The notes under the pieces are model-generated. The model was not told the origin of the DNA and made no database searches. It saw nothing but the letters and a program-made list of their open reading frames with translations. A stretch of 64,000 nt of DNA from Platycnemis pennipes (Eukaryota; Arthropoda; Insecta; Odonata; Platycnemididae), in the NCBI GenBank assembly GCA_933228895.1, contig OW121846.1, positions 41,806,107 to 41,870,106 on the forward strand, read 5' to 3'. A program made the translations under genes and the position numbers. This document shows, piece by piece, positions 53,127 to 64,000 of this stretch (positions within the stretch are counted from its first letter, which is position 1; each line of letters begins with the position of its first letter).

Positions 53127-55146
53127 ATGAAATTCATTATTTGGGGAACGCTTGTTAGCTACAATGTATTCATATTGCTTAAAAAATTTACATTAATTGC
53201 GCTGAAATATTTTGATACAAGGGAAACGAGTCATTTTTACATGAATAACGGCGGTAAAATTGAATTGATTTGGCTGAAATTCCTTTTTGAAAGAACGCCC
53301 CTCAGGAGGATTTTTTTATTTTGCTGGTAATTTTGCATTTATTGCGGTAAACTGTTTTCAGGAGAGACGATAGAGTCAATTTTAGCTGAAAAAAGCGGTA
53401 AAAAGGAATTTAGTTGTAAGAATTTCATTATTGGAAGAACGCTTCATAGCAGGATTTTTTTTATTTTACTTAGAAATTTTGTAATAGTTTGGGAGAAACG
53501 TCCTGAGATAAGGCGAAAGAGTAAAGTTTATTTGAGAAACAGCGGGAAAAAAATTTAGTTGGAAGAAATTCACGATTGGGAGAAGGCCTCTTAGCATTAT
53601 TTTCTTTATTTTCTTAAGGAATTTTGCAATAAACGAGGTGGACTGTTCTGCAAATAGGCAGAAGAGTAAATTTTATTAGAAAAATAGTGATGTAAATGAA
53701 TTATGTTGAATGAAATTTCTAATTAAGAGAACGGCTTAGAGTAGGATTTCTTTATTTTGCTAAGAAAACATTCATTAATCGCAGTGAACTATTCTGAGAA
53801 GTGTGGAAAGAGGCAATTTTAGTAGAAAATTAGTTGTAAAAATAATTTTAGTTGGAAGAATTTCACGTTTTAGAGAACGCAACTTAGCACGATTTTTTAT
53901 TTAGTTAAGAAAAATCCAATAAATACTGTGACCTGTTCTGAGAAGAGATGAAATAGTCATTTTCTTTTGAAAAAATGAATTAAGTCAGAATAATTTCATT
54001 ATTGAGAGAATGCCTCTTAGCACAATATCTTAATTTGCAAAGAAATTTTGTATTAAATTCGGTGAACTGTTCTGAGTATAGGCCTTAAAGTCAATTTTGG
54101 TGAAAAACAGTGCTTTAAATGTGTTTATTGGAAAGAATTTTATGTTTGAGAGAACCCCTGATAGCAGGATATTTTTATTTGGCTAAGAAATTATGCATTA
54201 TTTGCGGTGAACTCTTTCGAGAGGAGGCGGAAGAGTCAACTTTAGCTGAAAAAATGCGGTAAAAATGAATTTAGAATAAATAATTTTAAATTTGAGAGAG
54301 CACCTCTTAGCACATTTTCATTAATTTGCAAAGTAACTTAGCAATAATTGCGGTGAACTTTTCTGAGAAGAGGTAAAAGAGACAATGTCAGCTGAAATAC
54401 AGCGGTAAAAATGAATTTTATATGAAGAATTTGATTTTTGAGAGAAAGCCACTTAGCAGGTATTTTTTATTTCGCTAAAAAATTTTACATTAATCGTTGA
54501 ACTGCTCTTAGAAGAGGCGAAAGAGTAAATTAATTTTGAAAAACAGCGCATAAAATGAATGATACAGGAAGAATTATATTTGCGGGAGAACCTCTTTTAG
54601 CATGATATTAATTATTTTGCTAAGATATTTTGCAATATATGCTTTGAACTCTTCGGAGAATAAGCGAATGAGTCAAGTTTAGTTGTAAACCTGCGATAAA
54701 CGTAATTTAATAGGAATAATTTCATTTTCAAGGCAGAGACTGACAGCAGGATTTTATTATTTTGCTTTGAAATTGGTAATAATTTGGGAGAAATGTCCTG
54801 AGAAAAGGCGAAAGAGTAAAGTTTAGTTGAAAACCAGCGGTAAAAAAATTTAGTTGGAAGAATTCACTATTGGGAGAACGCCCCTTTGCAGGATTTTCTT
54901 TATTTTCCTTCGAAATTTTCCATTAATTGTGCTAAAGTACTCTGAGAAGACGGAAAGGAGTCATTTTCAGATAAAAAACGGCGGTAAAAATGAATTTATT
55001 TGTTAGAAATTGCTTCGGAGAGAACGCTCATTAACAGTATATTTTAATTTTACTACTGTATATTGCTTTTATTGGGGTAAACTGTCATGAGGGGAGGCGA
55101 TATAGTCAATTTTAGCTGAAAAACAGCGGTAAAAAAACTTATTTGG
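53127..55146 (+). repeat. HOR unit 9 (14-mer, 2,020 bp, mosaic)
   Basis: Its first ~420 bp carry the variants of units 10, 11 and 14 (GAAATATTTTGATACAAGGG, TTTATTTGAGAAACAGCGGG). From about 53,548 it switches to the unit 7/12 type (AGAAATTCACGATTGGGAGA, then AGGCC). Confidence 0.9.
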
Positions 55147-57163
55147 ATGAAATTCATTATTTGGGGAACGCTTGTTAGCTACAATGTATTCATATTGCTT
55201 AAAAAATTTACATTAATTGCGCTGAAATATTTTGATACAAGGGAAACGAGTCATTTTTACATGAATAACGGCGGTAAAATTGAATTGATTTGGCTGAAAT
55301 TCCTTTTTGAAAGAACGCCCCTCAGGAGGATTTTTTTATTTTGCTGGTAATTTTGCATTTAGCGGTAAACTGTTTTCAGGAGAGACGATAGAGTCAATTT
55401 TAGCTGAAAAAAGCGGTAAAAAGGAATTTAGTTGTAAGAATTTCATTATTGGAAGAACGCTTCATAGCAGGATTTTTTTTATTTTACTTAGAAATTTTGT
55501 AATAGTTTGGGAGAAACGTCCTGAGATAAGGCGAAAGAGTAAAGTTTATTTGAGAAACAGCGGGAAAAAATTTTGTTGGAAGAATTTCACAATTGGGAGA
55601 ACGCCTCTTTGCATAATTTTCTTTATTTTCCTAAGAATATTTGCAGTAAATGCGGTTGACTGTTCTGCAAATAGGCAGAAGAGTAAATTTTATTAGAAAA
55701 ATAGTGATGTAAATGAATTATGTTGAATGAAATTTCTAATTAAGAGAACGGCTTAGAGTAGGATTTCTTTATTTTGCTAAGAAAACATTCATTAATCGCA
55801 GTGAACTATTCTGAGAAGTGTGGAAAGAGGCAATTTTAGTAGAAAATTAGTTGTAAAAATAATTTTAGTTGGAAGAATTTCACGTTTTAGAGAACGCAAC
55901 TTAGCACGATTTTTTATTTAGCTCAGAAAGATCCAATAAATACTGTGACCTGTTCTGAGAAGAGATGAAATAGTCATTTTCTTTTGAAAAAATGAATTAA
56001 GTCAGAATAATTTCATTATTGAGAGAATGCCTCTTAGCACAATATCTTAATTTGCAAAGAAATTTTGTATTAAATTCGGTGAACTGTTCTGAGTATAGGC
56101 CTTAAAGTCAATTTTGGTGAAAAACAGTGCTTTAAATGTGTTTATTGGAAAGAATTTTATGTTTGAGAGAACCCCTGATAGCAGGATATTTTTATTTGGC
56201 TAAGAAATTATGCATTATTTGCGGTGAACTCTTTCGAGAGGAGGCGGAAGAGTCAACTTTAGCTGAAAAAATGCGGTAAAAATGAATTTAGAATAAATAA
56301 TTTTAAATTTGAGAGAGCACCTCTTAGCACATTTTCATTAATTTGCAAAGTAACTTAGCAATAATTGCGGTGAACTTTTCTGAGAAGAGGTAAAAGAGAC
56401 AATGTCAGCTGAAATACAGCGGTAAAAATGAATTTTATATGAAGAATTTGATTTTTGAGAGAAAGCCACTTAGCAGGTATTTTTTATTTCGCTAAAAAAT
56501 TTTACATTAATCGTTGAACTAGTCTTAGAAGAGGCGAAAGAGTAAATTTAATTTGAAAAACAGCGCATAAAATGAATGATACAGGAAGAATTTTATTTGC
56601 GGGAGAACCTCTTTTAGCATGATATTAATTATTTTGCTAAGATATTTTGCAATATATGCTTTGAACTCTTCGGAGAATAAGCGAATGAGTCAAGTTTAGT
56701 TGTAAACCTGCGATAAACGTAATTTAATAGGAATAATTTCATTTTCAAGGCAGAGACTGACAGCAGGATTTTATTATTTTGCTTTGAAATTGGTAATAAT
56801 TTGGGAGAAATGTCCTGAGAAAAGGCGAAAGAGTAAAGTTTAGTTGAAAACCAGCGGTAAAAAAATTTAGTTGGAAGAATTCACTATTGGGAGAACGCCC
56901 CTTTGCAGGATTTTCTTTATTTTCCTTCGAAATTTTCCATTAATTGTGCTAAAGTACTCTGAGAAGACGGAAAGGAGTCATTTTCAGATAAAAAACGGCG
57001 GTAAAAATGAATTTATTTGTTAGAAATTGCTTCGGAGAGAACGCTCATTAACAGTATATTTTAATTTTACTACTGTATATTGCTTTTATTGGGGTAAACT
57101 GTCATGAGGAGAGGCGATATAGTCAATTTTAGCTGAAAAACAGCGGTAAAAAAACTTATTTGG
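55147..57163 (+). repeat. HOR unit 10 (14-mer, 2,017 bp, mosaic)
   Basis: It stays in the unit 11/14 type until about 55,690 and then switches. A private 2-base deletion (GCATTTAGCGG near 55,356) shifts a frame and creates a fortuitous 129-codon open frame. Confidence 0.9.
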
Positions 57164-59183
57164 ATGAAATTCATTATTTGGGGAACGCTTGTTAGCTACA
57201 ATGTATTCATATTGCTTAAAAAATTTACATTAATTGCGCTGAAATATTTTGATACAAGGGAAACGAGTCATTTTTACATGAATAACGGCGGTAAAATTGA
57301 TTTGATTTGGCTGAAATTCCTTTTTGAAAGAACGCCCCTCAGGAGGATTTTTTTATTTTGCTGGTAATTTTGCATTTATTGCGGTAAACTGTTTTCAGGA
57401 GAGACGATAGAGTCAATTTTAGCTGAAAAAAGCTGTAAAAAGGAATTTAGTTGTAAGAATTTCATTATTGGAAGAACGCTTCATAGCAGGATTTTTTTTA
57501 TTTTACTTAGAAATTTTGTAATAGTTTGGGAGAAACGTCCTGAGATAAGGCGAAAGAGTAAAGTTTATTTGAGAAACAGCGGGAAAAAATTTTGTTGGAA
57601 GAATTTCACAATTGGGAGAACGCCTCTTTGCATAATTTTCTTTATTTTCCTAAGAATATTTGCAGTAAATGCGGTTGACTGTTCTGCAAATAGGCAGAAG
57701 AGTAATTTTTATGAGAAAAAGTAGTGATGTAATTGAATTATGTTGAATGAAATTTCTAATTGAGAGAACGGCTTAGAGTAGGATTTTTTTTACTTTCCTA
57801 AGAAAACATTCATTAATCGCAGTGACCTATCCTGAGAAGTGTGGAAAGAGGCAATTTTAGTAGAAAATTAGTTGTAAAAATAATTTTAGTTGGAAGAATT
57901 TCACGTTTTAGAGAACGCAACTTAGCACGATTTTTTATTTAGCTCAGAAAGATCCAATAAATACTGTGACCTGTTATGAGAAGAGATGAAATAGTCATTT
58001 TTTTTTGAAAAAATGAATTAAGTCAGAATAATTTCATTATTGAGAGAATGCCTCTTAGCACAATATAATAATTTGCAAAGAAATTTTGCATTAAATTCGG
58101 TGAACTGTTCTGAGTATAGGCCTTAAAGTCAATTTTGGTGAAAAACAGTGCTTTAAATGTGTTTAGTGGAAAGCATTTTATGTTTGAGAGAACGCCTGAT
58201 AGCAGGATATTTTTATTTGGCTAAGAAATTATGCATTATTTGCGGTGAACTCTTTTGAGAGGAGGCGGAAGAGTCAACTTTAGCTGAAAAATGCGGTAAA
58301 AATGAATTTAGAATAAATAATTTTAAATTTGAGAGAGCACCTCTTAGTATATTTTCATTAATTTGCAAAGTAACTTAGCAATAATTGCGGTTAACTTTTC
58401 TGAGAAGAGGTAGAAGAGACAATGTCAGCTGAAATACAGCGGTAAAAATGAATTTTATATGAAGAATATGATTTTTGAGAGAAAGCCACTTAGGAGGTAT
58501 TTTTTATTTCGCTTAAAATTTTACATTAATCTTTGAACTGTTCTTAGAAGAGGCGAAAGAGTAAATTTAATTTGAAAAACAGCGAATAAAATGAATCATG
58601 CAGGAAGAATTTTATTTGCGGGAGAACATCTTTTAGCATGATATTAATTATTTTGCTAAGATATTTTGCAACATATGCTTTGAACTGTTCGGGGAATAAG
58701 CGAATGAGCCAAATTAAGTGGTAAACCAGCGATAAAGGTAATTTAAAAGGAATAATTTCATTTTCAAGGCAGAGACTCACAGCAGAATTTTATTATTTCG
58801 CTTTGAAATTGGTAATAATTTGGGAGAAATGTCCTGAGAAAAGGCGAAAGAGTAAAGTTTAGTTGAAAACGAGCGGTAAAAAAATTTAGTTGGAAGAATT
58901 TCACTATTGGGAGAACGCGCCTTAGCAGGATTTTCTTTATTTTCCTTCGAAATTTTCCATTAATTGCGCTAAAGTACTCTGAGAAGAGGGGAAGGAGTCA
59001 TTTTCAGATAAAAAACGGCGGTAAAAATGAATTTATTTGTTAGAAATTGCTTCGGAGAGAACGCTCATTAACAGTATATTTTAGTTTTACTACGGTATAT
59101 TGCTTTTATTGCGGTAAACAGTCATGAGAAGAGGCGATATAGTCAATTTTATCTGAAAAACAGCGGTAAAAAAACTTATTTGG
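57164..59183 (+). repeat. HOR unit 11 (14-mer, 2,020 bp)
   Basis: It shares GAGTAATTTTTATGAGAAAA and GTGATGTAATTG (near 57,710) with unit 14. Its second half has several private changes and resembles units 3-4 (AAATTAAGTGGTAAACCAGC). Confidence 0.9.
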
Positions 59184-61204
59184 ATGAAATTCATTATTTG
59201 GGGAACGCTTGTTAGCTACAATGTATTCATGTTGCTTAAAAAATTTACATTAATTGCACTGAACTATTTTGATACAAGGGGAACGAGTCATTTTTACATC
59301 AATAACGGCGGTAAAATTGAATTTATTTGGCTGAAATTCCTTTTTGAAAGAACGCCCCTCAGGAGGATTTTTTTATTTTGCTGGTAATTTTGCATTTATT
59401 GCGGTAAACTGTTTTCAGGAGAGACGATAGAGTCAATTTTAGCTAAAAAAAAGCGGTAAAAAGGAATTTAGTTGTAAGAATTTCATTATTGGAAGAACGC
59501 TTCTTAGCAGGATTTTATTTATTTTACTTAGAAATATTGTAATAATTATGGAAAAACGTCCTGAGATAAGGCGAAAGAGTAAAGTTTAGTTGAAAAACAG
59601 CGGTAAAAAAATTTAGTTGGAAGAAATTCACGATTGGGAGAAGGCCTCTTAGCATTATTTTCTTTATTTTCTTAAGGAATTTTGCAATAAACGAGGTGGA
59701 CTGTTCTGCAAATAGGCAGAAGAGTAAATTTTATTAGAAAAATAGTGATGTAAATGAATTATGTTGAATGAAATTTCTAATTAAGAGAACGGCTTAGAGT
59801 AGGATTTCTTTATTTTGCTAAGAAAACATTCATTAATCGCAGTGAACTATTCTGAGAAGTGTGGAAAGAGGCAATTTTAGTAGAAAATTAGTTGTAAAAA
59901 TAATTTTAGTTGGAAGAATTTCACGTTTTAGAGAACGCAACTTAGCACGATTTTTTATTTAGTTAAGAAAAATCCAATAAATACTGTGACCTGTTCTGAG
60001 AAGAGATGAAATAGTCATTTTCTTTTGAAAAAATGAATTAAGTCAGAATAATTTCATTATTGAGAGAATGCCTCTTAGCACAATATCTTAATTTGCAAAG
60101 AAATTTTGTATTAAATTCGGTGAACTGTTCTGAGTATAGGCCTTAAAGTCAATTTTGGTGAAAAACAGTGCTTTAAATGTGTTTATTGGAAAGAATTTTA
60201 TGTTTGAGAGAACCCCTGATAGCAGGATATTTTTATTTGGCTAAGAAATTATGCATTATTTGCGGTGAACTCTTTCGAGAGGAGGCGGAAGAGTCAACTT
60301 TAGCTGAAAAAATGCGGTAAAAATGAATTTAGAATAAATAATTTTAAATTTGAGAGAGCACCTCTTAGCACATTTTCATTAATTTGCAAAGTAACTTAGC
60401 AATAATTGCGGTGAACTTTTCTGAGAAGAGGTAAAAGAGACAATGTCAGCTGAAATACAGCGGTAAAAATGAATTTTATATGAAGAATTTGATTTTTGAG
60501 AGAAAGCCACTTAGCAGGTATTTTTTATTTCGCTAAAAAATTTTACATTAATCGTTGAACTAGTCTTAGAAGAGGCGAAAGAGTAAATTTAATTTGAAAA
60601 ACAGCGCATAAAATGAATGATACAGGAAGAATTTTATTTGCGGGAGAACCTCTTTTAGCATGATATTAATTATTTTGCTAAGATATTTTGCAATATATGC
60701 TTTGAACTCTTCGGAGAATAAGCGAATGAGTCAAGTTTAGTTGTAAACCTGCGATAAACGTAATTTAATAGGAATAATTTCATTTTCAAGGCAGAGACTG
60801 ACAGCAGGATTTTATTATTTTGCTTTGAAATTGGTAATAATTTGGGAGAAATGTCCTGAGAAAAGGCGAAAGAGTAAAGTTTAGTTGAAAACCAGCGGTA
60901 AAAAAATTTAGTTGGAAGAATTCACTATTGGGAGAACGCCCCTTTGCAGGATTTTCTTTATTTTCCTTCGAAATTTTCCATTAATTGTGCTGAAGTACTC
61001 TGAGAAGAGGGGAAGGAGTCATTTTAAGATAAAAAACGGCGGTAAAAATGAATTTATTTGTTAGAAATTGCTTCGGAGAGAACGCTCATTAACAGTATAT
61101 TTTAATTTTACTACGGTATATTGCTTTTATTGCGGTAAACAGTCATGAGAAGAGGCGATATAGTCAATTTTATCTGAAAAACAGCGGTAAAAAAACTTAT
61201 TTGG
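59184..61204 (+). repeat. HOR unit 12 (14-mer, 2,021 bp)
   Basis: Close copy of unit 7, offset 10,099 bp, including the long A-run near 59,446 and GTGCTGAAGTACTC near 60,987. Confidence 0.9.
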
Positions 61205-63224
61205 ATGAAATTCATTATTTGGGGAACGTTTGTTAGCTACAATGTATTCATGTTGCTTAAAAAATTTACATTAATTGCACTGAACTATTTTGATACAAGG
61301 GGAACGAGTCATTTTTACATCAATAACGGCGGTAAAATTGAATTTATTTGGCTGAAATTCCTTTTTGAAAGAACGCCCCTCAGGAGGATTTTTTTATTTT
61401 CCTGGTAATTTTGCATTTATTGCGGTAAACTGTTTTCAGGAGAGACGATAGAGTCAATTTTAGCTAAAAAAAGCGGTAAAAAGGAATTTAGTTGTAAGAA
61501 TTTCATTATTGGAAGAACGCTTCTTAGCAGGATTTTATTTATTTTACTTAGAAATATTGTAATAATTATGGAAAAACGTCCTGAGATAAGGCGAAAGAGT
61601 AAAGTTTAGTTGAAAAACAGCGGTAAAAAAATTTAGTTGGAAGAAATTCACGATTGGGAGAAGGCCTCTTAGCATTATTTTCTTTATTTTCTTAAGGAAT
61701 TTTGCAATAAACGAGGTGGACTGTTCTGCAAATAGGCAGAAGAGTAAATTTTATTAGAAAAATAGTGATGTAAATGAATTATGTTGAATGAAATTTCTAA
61801 TTAAGAGAACGGCTTAGAGTAGGATTTCTTTATTTTGCTAAGAAAACATTCATTAATCGCAGTGAACTATTCTGAGAAGTGTGGAAAGAGGCAATTTTAG
61901 TAGAAAATTAGTTGTAAAAATAATTTTAGTTGGAAGAATTTCACGTTTTAGAGAACGCAACTTAGCACGATTTTTTATTTAGCTCAGAAAGATCCAATAA
62001 ATACTGTGACCTGTTCTGAGAAGAGATGAAATAGTCATTTTCTTTTGAAAAAATGAATTAAGTCAGAATAATTTCATTATTGAGAGAATGCCTCTTAGCA
62101 CAATATCTTAATTTGCAAAGAAATTTTGTATTAAATTCGGTGAACTGTTCTGAGTATAGGCCTTAAAGTCAATTTTGGTGAAAAACAGTGCTTCAAATGT
62201 GTTTATTGGAAAGAATTTTATGTTTGAGAGAACCCCTGATAGCAGGATATTTTTATTTGGCTAAGAAATTATGCATTATTTGCGGTGAACTCTTTCGAGA
62301 GGAGGCGGAAGAGTCAACTTTAGCTGAAAAAATGCGGTAAAAATGAATTTAGAATAAATAATTTTAAATTTGAGAGAGCACCTCTTAGCACATTTTCATT
62401 AATTTGCAAAGTAACTTAGCAATAATTGCGGTGAACTTTTCTGAGAAGAGGTAAAAGAGACAATGTCAGCTGAAATACAGCGGTAAAAATGAATTTTATA
62501 TGAAGAATTTGATTTTTGAGAGAAAGCCACTTAGCAGGTATTTTTTATTTCGCTAAAAAATTTTACATTAATCGTTGAACTGCTCTTAGAAGAGGCGAAA
62601 GAGTAAATTTAATTTGAAAAACAGCGCATAAAATGAATGATACAGGAAGAATTTTATTTGCGGGAGAACCTCTTTTAGCATGATATTAATTATTTTGCTA
62701 AGATATTTTGCAATATATGCTTTGAACTCTTCGGAGAATAAGCGAATGAGTCAAGTTTAGTTGTAAACCTGCGATAAACGTAATTTAATAGGAATAATTT
62801 CATTTTCAAGGCAGAGACTGACAGCAGGATTTTATTATTTTGCTTTGAAATTGGTAATAATTTGGGAGAAATGTCCTGAGAAAAGGCGAAAGAGTAAAGT
62901 TTAGTTGAAAACCAGCGGTAAAAAAATTTAGTTGGAAGAATTCACCATTGGGAGAACGCCCCTTTGCAGGATTTTCTTTATTTTCCTTCGAAATTTTCCA
63001 TTAATTGTGCTAAAGTACTCTGAGAAGACGGAAAGGAGTCATTTTCAGATAAAAAACGGCGGTAAAAATGAATTTATTTGTTAGAAATTGCTTCGGAGAG
63101 AACGCTCATTAACAGTATATTTTAATTTTACTACTGTATATTGCTTTTATTGGGGTAAACTGTCATGAGGAGAGGCGATATAGTCAATTTTAGCTGAAAA
63201 ACAGCGGTAAAAAAACTTATTTGG
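61205..63224 (+). repeat. HOR unit 13 (14-mer, 2,020 bp)
   Basis: Close copy of unit 8, offset 10,098 bp, with the same TTTTCCTGG variant. It is used here as the reference unit for monomer positions. Confidence 0.92.
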
Positions 63225-64000
63225 ATGAAATTCATTATTTGGGGAACGCTTGTTAGCTACAATGTATTCATATTGCTTAAAAAATTTACATTAATTGCGC
63301 TGAAATATTTTGATACAAGGGAAACGAGTCATTTTTACATGAATAACGGCGGTAAAATTGAATTGATTTGGCTGAAATTCCTTTTTGAAAGAACGCCCCT
63401 CAGGAGGATTTTTTTATTTTGCTGGTAATTTTGCATTTATTGCGGTAAACTGTTTTCAGGAGAGACGATAGAGTCAATTTTAGCTGAAAAAAGCGGTAAA
63501 AAGGAATTTAGTTGTAAGAATTTCATTATTGGAAGAACGCTTCATAGCAGGATTTTTTTTATTTTACTTAGAAATTTTGTAATAGTTTGGGAGAAACGTC
63601 CTGAGATAAGGCGAAAGAGTAAAGTTTATTTGAGAAACAGCGGGAAAAAATTTTGTTGGAAGAATTTCACAATTGGGAGAACGCCTCTTTGCATAATTTT
63701 CTTTATTTTCCTAAGAATATTTGCAGTAAATGCGGTTGACTGTTCTGCAAATAGGCAGAAGAGTAATTTTTATGAGAAAAAGTAGTGATGTAATTGAATT
63801 ATGTTGAATGAAATTTCTAATTGAGAGAACGGCTTAGAGTAGGATTTTTTTTACCTTCCTAAGAAAACATTCATTAATCGCAGTGACCTATCCTGAGAAG
63901 TGTGGAAAGAGGCAATTTTAGTAGAAAATTAGTTGTAAAAATAATTTTAGTTGGAAGAATTTCACGTTTTAGAGAACGCAACTTAGCACGATTTTTTATT
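63225..64000 (+). repeat. HOR unit 14 (partial, cut by window end)
   Basis: The first 776 bp match unit 11 almost base for base, including GAGTAATTTTTATGAGAAAA. The array continues beyond the window. Confidence 0.92.

Larger units (their letters stand above)
28300..64000 (+). repeat. Satellite DNA array, monomer about 145 bp, with higher-order repeats
   Basis: All monomers run in the same orientation and share landmarks: GAGAACGCCTCTTAGCAGG, then a T-rich TTTATTTTGCTAAGAAATTT, then GCGGTGAACTGTTCTGAGAA, then GAGGCGAAAGAGT, then AACAGCGGTAAAAATGAATT. In the reference unit (61,205-63,224), the GGTAAA-equivalent point falls at 61,331, 61,475, 61,622, 61,769, 61,913, 62,046, 62,190, 62,336, 62,482, 62,626, 62,773, 62,917, 63,061, 63,206 and 63,351. 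Monomers are thus 144-147 bp except one of about 133 bp with an 11-bp deletion. The plus strand has visibly more G than C. The spacing is close to nucleosomal length. The array starts at about 28,300 (first landmark 28,312), is interrupted once by an insertion, and continues past the window end. Confidence 0.97.

Noticed and set aside
55307..55696. 129-codon open frame in the satellite
   Set aside because: It is created by a private 2-base deletion in one unit; no other unit has it.
34114..63428. A 67-codon open frame beginning MKFIIWGTLVSYNVF recurring once in nearly every HOR unit
   Set aside because: It spans two satellite monomers, lies in non-coding-like AT-rich sequence, and is repeated only because the unit is. 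The oldest unit (31,933) lacks the start codon and has a stop in this frame.
28300..64000. CENP-B box in the satellite (AGCGGGAAAA-like strings)
   Set aside because: Only a partial likeness in a few monomers; the required TTCG half and its spacing to CGGG are absent.
28300..64000. CRISPR-like or bacterial direct-repeat array
   Set aside because: Repeats are long, contiguous and lack unique spacers; the context is eukaryotic satellite DNA.

Overview
The window looks like eukaryotic nuclear DNA, most likely from an arthropod and probably an insect; I cannot name the species. It is AT-rich and has no bacterial-style gene packing. It carries decayed non-LTR retrotransposons, a tRNA-derived SINE, a few isolated stretches that look like exons or promoters, and a very large tandem satellite array. 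No complete protein-coding gene can be read from start to stop.

Positions 1-28,300 are AT-rich intergenic or intronic sequence with scattered features. There is an exon-like coding block at 834-1,130, a heavily decayed antisense LINE reverse transcriptase at about 11,290-12,800, and an inverted-repeat element at 19,328-19,793 followed by a perfect 26-bp palindrome. CpG-richer patches at 20.98-21.33 kb and 22.9-23.6 kb lie near short exon-like segments at 22.65 and 24.68 kb and may be promoter/first-exon sequence. A SINE follows at 25.62 kb, then a second LINE fragment at 26.12-26.69 kb, and then transition sequence up to the array.

Positions 28,300-64,000 are one satellite family in head-to-tail orientation with a basic monomer of about 145 bp. 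The first 3.6 kb is divergent, contains a degenerate copy of a 13-14-monomer pattern, and ends in a rearranged zone at 31.0-31.7 kb. From about 31.9 kb the array is a higher-order repeat (HOR). Thirteen complete units and one interrupted unit can be anchored: 14-monomer units of about 2,020 bp, and 15-monomer units of about 2,177 bp that carry one extra monomer. The array runs off the right edge. Units 7-8 (49.1-53.1 kb) resemble units 12-13 (59.2-63.2 kb), which gives a larger period of about 10.1 kb, and several units are mosaics of two sequence types.

One HOR unit is interrupted by a 2.09-kb foreign insertion (35,497-37,585) with inverted-repeat, GC-richer ends. It is flanked by a 297-bp direct duplication of satellite sequence that shifts the HOR register by two monomers.

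The organisation fits a (peri)centromeric or heterochromatic block and its edge: old divergent monomers outside, homogenised HORs inside. The centromere assignment is an inference. The recurrent 67-codon open frames in the array are satellite sequence, not genes.
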